From Gracilariopsis chorda (taxonomy: Eukaryota > Rhodophyta > Florideophyceae > Gracilariales > Gracilariaceae), in NCBI GenBank assembly GCA_003194525.1, contig NBIV01000025.1, positions 1 through 64,000 on the forward strand: DNA of 64,000 bases, read 5' to 3'. The notes under the pieces are model-generated. The model saw nothing but the letters and a program-made list of their open reading frames with translations. It made no database searches and was not told the origin of the DNA. The position numbers and the translations under genes are program-made. Shown piece after piece: positions 1-8,821 of the stretch (position 1 is its first letter; each line of letters begins with the position of its first letter).

Positions 1-24
1 CGACTGTGCGGTCATGCACGGAGT

Positions 25-2604
25 GTGCCAAAAAACCGGGTCAAACTCCGGAAGCACTCAACGAAGTTGAAGTTATTTCCAGCACGGGCCCCTCTCGAGT
101 TTGTCGCAATTGACCTCTTGGGACCGCTGCTCACCACAAAGCGTGGACATAAGTTTTTACTCGTTATCACGGATCGTTTCTCCAAGTTGGTTCGCACCGT
201 ACCTTTACGGAAGATATCCGCTTTCGCGGTGGCGCAAGCCTTCGTCACCCATTGGGTATTTGTCTACGAACCACCGGTTAACATTCTATCCGATAACGGA
301 AAGCAATTCGCATCGCGATTCTTTGAGGACGTGTGTCGGATTCTCGATATCAAGAATCTGTTCACAACGACCTACCACCCCCAGTGTAATGGGCAAGTCG
401 AGCGGTTTAACCGAACGCTGTTAGCCTCTCTCCGTTCTTACGTTGCTGATCACCCCAAAAACATGGACCTGTACACTGACGCCTTGACGTTTGCGTATAA
501 CACACAGGTACACCGTACAACGGGTTTGACTCCATTTGAATTGGTACTTTCGCGTCATCCGCCCGCTGTAGCGTTGGAACCCCAGCCTACGCTGGCAAAC
601 TTCCCTTCCGTGAAGGATTATCGCCAACGATGGAAAGCGTGGCTTACGAAGTTAATCCCGGTCGCCCGGAGCTCCATGGCACGAGCACAGGCCGCGTACA
701 AGCGTGATTTTAACTCTCGTGTACGAGGTACAGCACCGCCAATTAAGGAGGGTGACTACGTTTTCGTCCGTAAGGAGCACTGGAACCCTGATAAGGAGAA
801 ACGGCATAAGCTCTCACCCGTCGCGAACGGTCCCTACAAGGTCATATCAGTGGATAACGACACCTTAGTGGTGGAAATGAACGACGCTCATGAGCGGATT
901 TCCCACGATCGCGTTGTTATGGCACCGCCACCCTCCGTAGAGGTTGCTTACCAAGATGAGAACCAACACAAACCAGTGGAACAACCCACATCTGTGGTTA
1001 ACAGGCCTTCTGCGTTGCCACACCCTTCAAGGGGACTCTCAGATATACCGTCCTTATCGGACGCAGGCCCGAATGGCCTTTCTTCTCTAACGCCACTGCG
1101 CGGCGTCTATCCCCGCAGTTTGGGCGCTTCTACCACTCCCCATGCCGCTCCACCTAAGGAGGGGGAGGAGAACCCTAACTCTCGTCCAGAGACTGAAACC
1201 GCTTCGTCGCGTCATGACAACCGTGGTGCAAGGACCTCCGGAAACATCGAAAAGGATAATAGTGGACCGAGTGTTCCGTCTACTGACGTGCCATCTTCGC
1301 ATTTGCGCGCTACAGCTCCCGCTGAACCCTCTCGAGGAATGTCTACCGCATCTGCGCCAGATCGCACTCCCCACCGGGATTCTAGTCGTCAAAATGCACC
1401 ACGCAGTGGGAAGTCTCTCGCCAAAGTGAAATCGTTGCAGGAAACTATTCGCGTTCGCGATACTGAACCGGCTGTGCCGTCGAGCGTTGATCCGCATTCC
1501 GTGGGTCACGGTTCGTCAACAACAGCTAGGCTGGATAATGCAGAGCAGGCCCTCGCGGGATCCTCTGAGCCGACTACACCGGACGTGGTAACTCCTACTG
1601 CACGGCAGAACACATCGGCCAGGCCGGGCAAGCACACCGTACAGGACGGAAGGAAAACGACCAGCAAGCTGGATTCTGGTTTAGGACCATCGCGCAGTCG
1701 CGAACTCACTCCGAGTGTCTCGGTTGATCCCGACAGTGTCGCCGAAGTCACACCGGTGACTCCGAAAGGAAAGCACGTCAAAGACGGAAATACTTCGTCG
1801 CCGAATCGAGACAACACACCGGCAGCACCGTTGGAACCGCCCTCACGTGAGGAGGCGGAACGCAACACGGCGCGGACAACCCTCGACCATCCGTTGCGAA
1901 CGGCACGTGACCACACCGTACGGACGGCAAAGGCACCAATTACCGACCGAGGCGAGTCGACGCGTACTGTACGACGCACCGTGGCGCAACCGACTTCGTC
2001 GTCTGAAGCACCCCCGTCAAGACGGATATCTACACACAAACCTGTGGTTCGCGACCCAGATGCTCATCTTTCAGAGGCGTTAGAAGCCCCTCAAAGGGTA
2101 TCGTCAATAGAAGCCCCCTCAAGGGGTGAAGAAACCGCGAAGCGGGATACTTTAACCCACAGCAAGGGTCCCAATACGCACCATCAAGTGGTCGACGCAA
2201 CCGGCCGTGCAGAGGACCTCCAGACCCGCGAAACGGATGAACCTACCCGGAAATTGGTTAATGACCCCTCAAAGGGCATGGAAAGGCAGTACCAAGCCAT
2301 GCCCCTTCCGGGGAAGACTGTCCAACACCCACCAGTGGTGGTAGAGCCTGCCGTGCAGGACGCAATAATGCGAACACGGCGAGGCCGGGAAATCTACAAA
2401 CAGGAGTTTGTTGCTGACCACATTGTGGAACATTCTTACCATCCAGATGGTTACATCCAGTATCGCGTACGCTGGTACGGTTTCGGGCCCGAATATGATT
2501 CGGATGAGCCGATAGAGCACCTCCAACGTTCGAAAGTGTTTTCATATCATCGCAGAACGCGAACGGGAATCCCGGCATCGGTGATACACGCCCAAGTGGG
2601 ATAA
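25..2604 (+). CDS. Ty3/gypsy integrase with C-terminal chromodomain
   Basis: The frame is open from near the window edge, so the true N-terminus is not visible. Residues about 25-190 form a retroviral integrase core (rve) with the D,D,E signature: AIDLLGP, SDNGKQF and GQVERFNRTL. Residues about 190-300 are the usual Ty3 C-terminal integrase region. A linker of roughly 450 residues follows, rich in Ser, Thr, Pro, Arg and Glu, far longer than in typical elements. The last 60 residues (about 795-850, EFVADHIVEHSY...VRWYGF) form a chromodomain, the module chromoviruses are thought to use to target histone marks. The linker contains several P-S-R/K-G motifs encoded by small CCC..GGG palindromes. 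Confidence 0.9.
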   Translation: MPKNRVKLRKHSTKLKLFPARAPLEFVAIDLLGPLLTTKRGHKFLLVITDRFSKLVRTVPLRKISAFAVAQAFVTHWVFVYEPPVNILSDNGKQFASRFFEDVCRILDIKNLFTTTYHPQCNGQVERFNRTLLASLRSYVADHPKNMDLYTDALTFAYNTQVHRTTGLTPFELVLSRHPPAVALEPQPTLANFPSVKDYRQRWKAWLTKLIPVARSSMARAQAAYKRDFNSRVRGTAPPIKEGDYVFVRKEHWNPDKEKRHKLSPVANGPYKVISVDNDTLVVEMNDAHERISHDRVVMAPPPSVEVAYQDENQHKPVEQPTSVVNRPSALPHPSRGLSDIPSLSDAGPNGLSSLTPLRGVYPRSLGASTTPHAAPPKEGEENPNSRPETETASSRHDNRGARTSGNIEKDNSGPSVPSTDVPSSHLRATAPAEPSRGMSTASAPDRTPHRDSSRQNAPRSGKSLAKVKSLQETIRVRDTEPAVPSSVDPHSVGHGSSTTARLDNAEQALAGSSEPTTPDVVTPTARQNTSARPGKHTVQDGRKTTSKLDSGLGPSRSRELTPSVSVDPDSVAEVTPVTPKGKHVKDGNTSSPNRDNTPAAPLEPPSREEAERNTARTTLDHPLRTARDHTVRTAKAPITDRGESTRTVRRTVAQPTSSSEAPPSRRISTHKPVVRDPDAHLSEALEAPQRVSSIEAPSRGEETAKRDTLTHSKGPNTHHQVVDATGRAEDLQTRETDEPTRKLVNDPSKGMERQYQAMPLPGKTVQHPPVVVEPAVQDAIMRTRRGREIYKQEFVADHIVEHSYHPDGYIQYRVRWYGFGPEYDSDEPIEHLQRSKVFSYHRRTRTGIPASVIHAQVG

Positions 2605-2818
2605 GCAAGCCACTGCGGTGGAAAGGAAGGAAATGAAGGATCGGGTTGTGGTGTGGAAAGAAAGAAAGGAAAGGAAAGAAGAAGGAAAACAAGTCAACTT
2701 GGATTTTATTCGATACGATCGATGGAACACCGACTAATCGAAGGACTACACTACGTCACAAGGTTGCACCCCCATGGTGAGGGAACACGCCCCCTTACGG
2801 GTTGGAACCGCCCCCACC

Positions 2819-4645
2819 TTAGTGGTTATTTCCCTGGAGTCGGGCTATCAGAGCATCCCGCATCGCGGTGACATCGCCACTGGCCTCGTTACCTCCCAGC
2901 CTCACTTGGCGGAGGAACTGAGAGATCACGGCAGCCTGACCCGCAGGGGCCACGTTCGCCTCACCTGGCGTAGAGGACCCACCAGTGGGAAGACCGACCG
3001 ACGGGTTGGACGGCTGACTCGCAGGGGCGAATCCAGGAGCATCCATACCATATGATTCTCCCTCTGCCTCGGCGTGACCGGCACCTTCGTCGGGCTCGTT
3101 GTCAAACATCGGATCCTCACCGTCGTAGACGTTGTAGTACTCATCGGCGTCAACAAAACCGGTCGGATGCCCCTCGGGGATATATCTCGGTGCAAACCGG
3201 AGCTCGTTCGCTTCCTCCGCGGAGATCTCATGCCCCTCCCAAGGGTTGAAATAGATGAAGTCACCTGCGAGCAGAGTTCGACGCCCTGGCGACAGGTCCT
3301 GTATCCGGCTACCGGCAGTATGCCCACTCTGCTCTAGAGGAACCGAAGCCCAGTCAACCTGGTCGATGAAATCGAGGAGCCCCGCTACTTCGTCAGCGTT
3401 TGCCTCACCACCTAGTGGGATTCGTAAGTCCAGCGCTCGGATGGCGGCACGGACCCGCAACGGGATGAACCACAGTCTGTACTGGTCATAAACCTCCCAA
3501 AGGATGAAAGCCGCTGTGCGGACCGCCCATTCGGTGACCACCACGGACCAGAGCCCGGACTGAGGATCCTCGATGAGGTATGAGCCGTAATACGTGATCA
3601 CGGGAGGCAACTCGATGTAGCAACCTCGGCACGCTTCGAGATGCGACCACCACGGTGGAATCGGAACGCACCGACCCCGTCGGTTGACCACGCGGATGCG
3701 TTCGACTTCTACGTTCTGATACGGAATCAAATACCCGAATCGGGACCGTGCTCGCCGCTCAAAGCGTATCATCGACAAGAAGTTGGCCCTCGCTAAGCGA
3801 CGCATATAGCGGAATTCAGCCCGAATGATCGGTCGTGTCCAGCACACCGCGTCTTGGCGCGCCGCGGGAATGCTTCTCCACAAGAGTGGTTCCAAACCCG
3901 CGAGGCGGTCGAGGTACCCCATTTCACCTTGGGTGCGATACAATCCGATGTCGGAGCCCATACCATCGGGGATGGGATACTCAAAGGGAGCCCGGCGAAG
4001 CCGTTGATGAGCGAGTAAGACCAACGCCGCGTGCGCGGAAGCTGCTGATTCCCGACCCCGTCGGATTACCGTGTGCACGGGTATCGCTATGCGATTGCGC
4101 CAATCCCACGAAGTGGTCACGATTGCCGGAACGTCACCCGGGAGCATTCCGTTTCCATCGGTATACATCGCCAGAAGCGCATCATTGAACACCGCAGTCG
4201 GGTGGAACCACGGCGCCAGCTGGAGAGTCATCGCATGTTGCGAAGGCTGCAGCCCGACCAGCATGTCGTACGACGGCCACGCTGCCATTAGATACCCTCC
4301 CGTGGGAGCCGCACTCGCATTTGCGCCTGTTGGTTGCGAAGGAGTCGAGAGACCGCTCTGCGGTAGAGGCACGGAATGAAATCCGGAGAAGTACTGTAAC
4401 GGTGTGTTGCTGCCGGCGTTGCTGTTGTTGTTGCTGTTGTTGTTGTTGTTGTTGTTCATCGTAGATGAAGGAAGCCGAGTAATCGGAGAAGAAGGCCGCG
4501 AAAGCGTACGTGTTGTTGGAAGAACCTCGGAAGAGTTGGTCGCAGATTTGCTGTTCGCAGCTAGGTGCTCGTTACCCAGAGTGGGATGGAGAACCGGCGA
4601 ACCGGACTTACATTTAAGGACCTTTCCCGGTGCTTCCGTCGCCAT
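2819..4645 (-). CDS. 608-aa antisense ORF inside the Ty3 element, unknown function
   Basis: I do not recognise this protein. It runs on the strand opposite to pol, begins with an ATG only 36 bp from the 3' LTR and ends 214 bp past the pol stop, so the two genes are convergent. Residues about 60-80 are an Asn/Ser tract encoded by a trinucleotide repeat. The middle (about 120-440) looks globular, rich in Trp, Tyr and Arg (WPSYDMLVGL, WRNRIAIPVHT, YGSYLIEDPQSGLW). The C-terminus is acidic and Gly/Ala/Pro-rich. No signal peptide, membrane segment or enzyme motif is evident. A 608-codon frame with ordinary composition argues for real coding. Antisense additional ORFs at this place are known in some plant LTR elements, but homology is not shown. 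Confidence 0.6.
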   Translation of the reverse strand: MATEAPGKVLKCKSGSPVLHPTLGNEHLAANSKSATNSSEVLPTTRTLSRPSSPITRLPSSTMNNNNNNNSNNNSNAGSNTPLQYFSGFHSVPLPQSGLSTPSQPTGANASAAPTGGYLMAAWPSYDMLVGLQPSQHAMTLQLAPWFHPTAVFNDALLAMYTDGNGMLPGDVPAIVTTSWDWRNRIAIPVHTVIRRGRESAASAHAALVLLAHQRLRRAPFEYPIPDGMGSDIGLYRTQGEMGYLDRLAGLEPLLWRSIPAARQDAVCWTRPIIRAEFRYMRRLARANFLSMIRFERRARSRFGYLIPYQNVEVERIRVVNRRGRCVPIPPWWSHLEACRGCYIELPPVITYYGSYLIEDPQSGLWSVVVTEWAVRTAAFILWEVYDQYRLWFIPLRVRAAIRALDLRIPLGGEANADEVAGLLDFIDQVDWASVPLEQSGHTAGSRIQDLSPGRRTLLAGDFIYFNPWEGHEISAEEANELRFAPRYIPEGHPTGFVDADEYYNVYDGEDPMFDNEPDEGAGHAEAEGESYGMDAPGFAPASQPSNPSVGLPTGGSSTPGEANVAPAGQAAVISQFLRQVRLGGNEASGDVTAMRDALIARLQGNNH

Positions 4646-4668
4646 CGTGTATGTCGTATTCGCACCTC

Positions 4669-4680
4669 AGGAGGGGGATA
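4669..4680 (+). other. Polypurine tract of the first Ty3 element
   Basis: The purine-rich run AGGAGGGGGATA lies immediately before a TG dinucleotide that starts the inferred 3' LTR. In this family a polypurine tract at this place primes plus-strand DNA synthesis. Placement is inferred from one LTR only. Confidence 0.6.
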
Positions 4681-5583
4681 TGAAGTGCAATCCTCAAGGA
4701 GGATTACTCAGCGATGCCCTGTGGACTTGATGTTTTTGCCGCTTTCGCGTGTTTATGATTACTACCGCTATTAGCGGGTGTCTCAGCCCTCAGCGGATCC
4801 GCACTGTGCGCCAGGTGCACACCTGTGCATGCGCCGTGTGCCGCCCAAGGCGTGAGTGGACCACGTGTGACACGGATAGTCAAGAGGAGGTTGGCACCAC
4901 GGTGTGGACATTTAGTTAACTTATATTTATTATTTATTATTTATCTACGCTACAGTAGGGAGATTACTACACTATATAGTGGCTCGGCGACCTCGCCCTG
5001 ACACTGAGTAAACTTCCCCAACCAGGGTTCTTGGCTCTAAGTCTTTTCCGCTTTCGCGAGTCTTCTACACTCCTCGGAGGTAAAGCCGCGTTACTAACGG
5101 TAGACCTATCCACCCTGCGTCACTAGGAGTATCACCGCCTTGGGCACTTGTCACTTAATTCACCACCGCCGTGTTCTCGCCCCTGTATAGGGTTTCTTTT
5201 GTACCTTTTTCCGTGGTCCCGTTGGCCCACACCCCCGTCGCCCCCAATCGGGCATCCCCCGTATTTCCCTTACCCCACTCTCGTGGTTCCTACCCCTTTG
5301 TGTGGTTGCTCGTCACCGCTGACGCGTGTCTCTCGTGCCGGTATCCCGTGACGTCTTCCCCCACTTACGTGGACTCGTACTCCTTGGAAGGGCTGTTTTC
5401 CCATTCGTGGTGATCCTAATCCTACCGTTTCAACTCTCCCCGCTTGGCGTGAGGGTGAGCCTCGGCTTTACAACCCGACTTCGTCGTGCTCATCCGGAGA
5501 GGCTCCGTTCGCTGTGTTACCCTCGTGAGAGGAAGATTCCGAACGTCTTTGTGTGTTGTCCCGCTTGCGGTTATTGCACTACA
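4681..5583 (+). repeat. 3' LTR of the first Ty3 element
   Basis: The inferred LTR begins TG right after the polypurine tract and ends CA at about 5583, where copia coding sequence starts. It holds an AT-rich stretch (4916-4945) and a TATATAG box at 4973-4979, which sits inside the perfect palindrome CACTATATAGTG (4970-4981), a plausible core promoter. It is crowded with short hairpins, for example 4765-4777, 4842-4852, 5181-5192 and 5561-5570. The right end could shift a few bases (CA also occurs at 5578 and 5585) because the partner LTR is outside the window. Confidence 0.6.
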
Positions 5584-5586
5584 CAA

Positions 5587-7179
5587 ATGAACAACCTTAT
5601 TACTTGTCTCGAACCAATACTTCCTGGTGATTTTGAACTTTATGATGTTCAAATCACTGAAGTGTTAGGTCCTTCCGATCACCGTCGGAACCTACCAGCA
5701 TTCAGTGAAGCTAAACGAAAAGAGCTGGCAGGATTAATATCGCGCGGAACGTGGAAAGTCATTAGACAAGACGAAGTGTCAGAAGACGCCAATATCCTCA
5801 CTGGCCGCTTTGTGCTCGCCATCAAAAATCCTGAGACTGATGAAGATATATTTAAAGCCAGATTTGTCGCCCAAGGGCACAAAGATCCAGAAAAAGCTTT
5901 TCTAGTGCACAATTCGCCTAATGTAAGACAATATTCAACCCGAATTCTCGTTACCGTCGCCGATATTCTTGGATATAGAGTATTGAACACAGATGTTTGT
6001 CAAGCATACTTGCAATCCGCACAGAAGCTCATGCGTAAAGTATACCTGAAGCCTCCAAAAGAACTGGAACTTCCAGCACACATGTTGTTGGAACTTCTCC
6101 GCCCTCTTTATGGACTCTCAGACTCTGGACACTATTGGTACAGAACAATAACAACTCATCTGAAAGAAAACCTAGGAATGACCCCGACGAAAGAAGATCT
6201 GTCACTGTTTATGAAACACGAACAGGCAAAGCTCATTGGCTTAACCGGTGTTTACGTAGATGACCTCCTTCAATGCGGAACCGATCAAGTCCTGCAACAG
6301 GCAAAGCTCACCGTTCAGAAGTTTGAATCAAAGGACTTAGAAATGGATTCCGCTTTATTCGCAGGCGTAAGAATACGCAAAACCGATAACGGATTTTCAC
6401 TAAGTCAGGAACATTATGCCAAACGATTGCGAATTCTTCCAAAAGATTGCACCTTCTCTGATTTCCGTTCATTGAGACATAAACGTGCTTGGTTGACCCA
6501 CACGCGACCAGATATTTGCTGTGCTGTCAAAATAGCTGCTCAAGCTACGGAACAATCTTTCTCAAGCGAAGATGTGAAGAACATCAACAAAGTCGTAAAA
6601 AATATTCAGCAAAGTCAAAATGTAAATCTGAAATATGTGAAACTTGATATAAATTCACTCCGCCTCAACGTATATTCCGATTCATCATTTGCCAACAATG
6701 CAGACAATTCATCCCAGATTGGATTCATTATTCTTCTCGTGGACAAGTTCGATAACTGCAATATTCTTCATTTCTCCAGTCACAAAAACTGGCGCGTTAC
6801 CAGATCCATTTTAGGAGGAGAGCTATACGCATTTGCAGATGCATTCGATATAGCTTACGTTATAAAACATGGCTTAGAGTCAATAATTGGGAAGAAAATT
6901 CCACTCACAATGCTTACTGACTCAAAAAGTTTATTCGATGTAATAACAAAAAGCTCATCGACATCTGAAAAGCGACTAATGATCGACATTTATGCAGTTT
7001 GTGGAGCCTACCCGAACCACGAAATTTCCGATGTTGGGTATATCATCTCCGCCAACAACCCTGCCGACTATTTTACCAAAGTTAAAAACTGTGATGCTAT
7101 GAACCAAATTTTAAGTATTTCCACATGCGTTTTAGATATTAATCAACTAGTTATACGTGATTTTATGCGCCAGTTGTAA
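5587..7179 (+). CDS. Ty1/copia reverse transcriptase and RNase H
   Basis: The frame begins in the middle of the copia polyprotein; upstream residues in the same frame derive from the Ty3 LTR and are not part of this protein. The RT region spans roughly codons 40-310, with KARFVAQGHKD, the NTDVCQAYLQ region and the YVDD catalytic box (YVDDLLQCG). RNase H follows, with VYSDSSFANN, GGELYAFADA and LTDSKSLFDV, ending in NNPADYFTK. These are standard copia pol landmarks. The fold-determining motifs are all visible. The missing upstream portion is due to the nested insertion at about 5583. Confidence 0.9.
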   Translation: MNNLITCLEPILPGDFELYDVQITEVLGPSDHRRNLPAFSEAKRKELAGLISRGTWKVIRQDEVSEDANILTGRFVLAIKNPETDEDIFKARFVAQGHKDPEKAFLVHNSPNVRQYSTRILVTVADILGYRVLNTDVCQAYLQSAQKLMRKVYLKPPKELELPAHMLLELLRPLYGLSDSGHYWYRTITTHLKENLGMTPTKEDLSLFMKHEQAKLIGLTGVYVDDLLQCGTDQVLQQAKLTVQKFESKDLEMDSALFAGVRIRKTDNGFSLSQEHYAKRLRILPKDCTFSDFRSLRHKRAWLTHTRPDICCAVKIAAQATEQSFSSEDVKNINKVVKNIQQSQNVNLKYVKLDINSLRLNVYSDSSFANNADNSSQIGFIILLVDKFDNCNILHFSSHKNWRVTRSILGGELYAFADAFDIAYVIKHGLESIIGKKIPLTMLTDSKSLFDVITKSSSTSEKRLMIDIYAVCGAYPNHEISDVGYIISANNPADYFTKVKNCDAMNQILSISTCVLDINQLVIRDFMRQL

Positions 7180-7201
7180 ACCATACGAAATGAGAAGGGA
7201 A

Positions 7202-7624
7202 TGTGAAGATAAAGCTCCGCTCATCGTCCTTGTCAGACAATGAGGAAGAAGAAGATGGAGCGGACCACCTTTCCATCCTTGGGGATGGTGAGAAAGCGTC
7301 CTGCCTTCTCACCATCCCCGAGGATGGTGTGATGTCTGCTTACAATGCCGCATTCATGCGAGAATGTTAGAACTCTAACTACCGAGAAAGACGACTAGCG
7401 TCTTTCTTTCTGAGTATAAAAGGAGGGAACAGAGCTCTGCCTTCGCCTCTTGTCTGTTCCCCAACCCATTATTATCATCAACTCTACCTCTAAGCAAAGA
7501 AATCATCCTTTTTGGGCCACCCCTAGCTACCACTACAGGCCGCCCCTTTTCTTAAACGTATTATTTCAAGACAATTGGTCATCGTCTTGGTCTCTTGTAC
7601 TAATCACATTTCGTCGAGGCAACA
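7202..7624 (+). repeat. Probable 3' LTR of the copia element
   Basis: A purine-rich stretch (GAGAAGGGAA) ends just before TGTGAAG at 7202, the inferred LTR start. A TATAAAAG box lies at 7415-7422, followed by a pyrimidine-rich leader. A CA at about 7623-7624 is a candidate end. No partner LTR is in the window, so both ends are provisional. Confidence 0.45.
7273..7327. repeat. Large hairpin in the copia LTR
   Basis: Arms 7273-7296 and 7304-7327 are inverted repeats of 24 nt with two mismatches around a 7-nt loop. The hairpin is about 90 bp upstream of the TATA box at 7415, in the U3-like part of the LTR, so a role in transcription or in transcript structure is possible. Confidence 0.8.
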
Positions 7625-8821
7625 ACGTATAATGCTTGTTTGATTTCTGTTCTAAGAATCCAACGGAGCATCTGAAGAAGCTTTATATATAGGCAAAAAC
7701 CCGGCGCAACATAAACAGTTGCAACCAGTTATTGTAGCTTATATTTAGCGGCACCTGCCTATTGGTTTTTTCTTCTTTTTGTGGAAATCAGGCGCTTTCT
7801 CATAATATGGGAGGAAGATGAAGTCTCATTTATCATATTTATGACTATGCGTCCTTATCGTTAAGTGATGACGCTTAAGTTTGGAGAGAAGGGAATGTCA
7901 GAGATATGTATTACAGTAGTGGCACCGCCGTCGGTAGTCATACTCATGATACGCCCACTCTACCATTCCTTACGAGTAAACCCATCGACTTACCCAGCAC
8001 CACACCATTCTATAACTACAACTTAAAAAGAGTCACAAGGGCCAGGCCATGTAACGAAGTCACGTCAGAGACTCAAAAATTTATTGCGCGACCCTATAGT
8101 TTTTGGAAGCGAAGAAACACGGGCGAGGACTGCTACGTACGTCATCAACGGCAGCATTGTGCACTCCGGACTCCGCTCAGCATTCTTTTATCATAAACGA
8201 CGTGTCTTAACGTCCCGACTCTCCGCAATGAAGCACTCTCCACTTCGTATTTTGCACCTTTCCCCACACATCCACCGCGTCCGCACTCAGTGCTACACCT
8301 TCCCTTTGCCATCATTGTGCCCAACATCTCTTTGCGCCCCCCTGGCCGTCAGCAGCATGTGATAGGCCGCATCTTCCTATTTCATCCTCTCAGGTAGATG
8401 TGCGCTCACACAGTGCCTTATGTGACTGCCCCTTTTTCTGGCACTGCCTCCCGACAATATCATAACTGTAATTCTAGTTGAAAGGAAACCTCTGCTGCCG
8501 TATATAGGTAAGTGACAGTGCCTATCTTTTTGAGTGGCCTTCCTGCAGGATGATAGCATATGTTTTGCTGGAAAATATTCGGAAGAGCGTACAGCAGATG
8601 ATTCTGTTGGGAGGTTGAGTAACTTAACTGAAAGCAGTACAGAATCATCGTTTCATTTAATTCAGTACAAATTAAACGCCGCATGGCGTAACTATATCTC
8701 TCATCGTTCCCCGCAGACTTTAGGTTCTGGCTTGCATCGGAATCTCCCGCTGTCCCAGCGACTGAAATCGCGCTTCGGTTCATGCATACGCTTGCTGAAG
8801 TGCGTGGAGCTTCTTGAAAGA
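7625..8821. other. Intergenic stretch, no supported gene
   Basis: This holds the flank of the copia LTR and the presumed promoter region of the membrane-protein gene starting at 8822. The frame upstream of 8822 is open back to 8534, but the residues there have no counterpart in the paralogue. About 35 bp just upstream of the ATG are similar in both paralogues, so the duplication reached into the 5' flank. Confidence 0.5.

Larger units (their letters stand above)
1..5583 (+). mobile_element. Ty3/gypsy chromovirus-like LTR element, 3' part
   Basis: This is the 3' portion of a Ty3/gypsy element whose gag, protease and RT lie beyond the left edge of the window. Seen on the plus strand are the integrase core, a very long hydrophilic linker and a C-terminal chromodomain. 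A large ORF on the opposite strand, a polypurine tract at 4669-4680 and a 3' LTR of about 900 bp follow. Right after the LTR the sequence becomes the middle of a Ty1/copia pol gene, so this element inserted into that one. The integrase-side frame looks nearly whole, with perhaps one break near the left edge. The 5' LTR and target duplication cannot be checked here. Confidence 0.85.
5584..7624 (+). mobile_element. Ty1/copia LTR element, 3' part, split by the Ty3 element
   Basis: This is the 3' end of a Ty1/copia element: reverse transcriptase, RNase H, a polypurine stretch and a probable LTR. Its upstream gag, protease and integrase must lie left of the inserted Ty3 element and outside the window. 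The visible pol part reads without interruption. Age cannot be judged without the second LTR, but it is older than the Ty3 insertion. Confidence 0.85.

Noticed and set aside
8534-8821. N-terminal extension of membrane-protein copy 1 to 8534
   Set aside because: The paralogue has no matching residues there and similarity begins at the ATG at 8822 apart from a short 5' flank.
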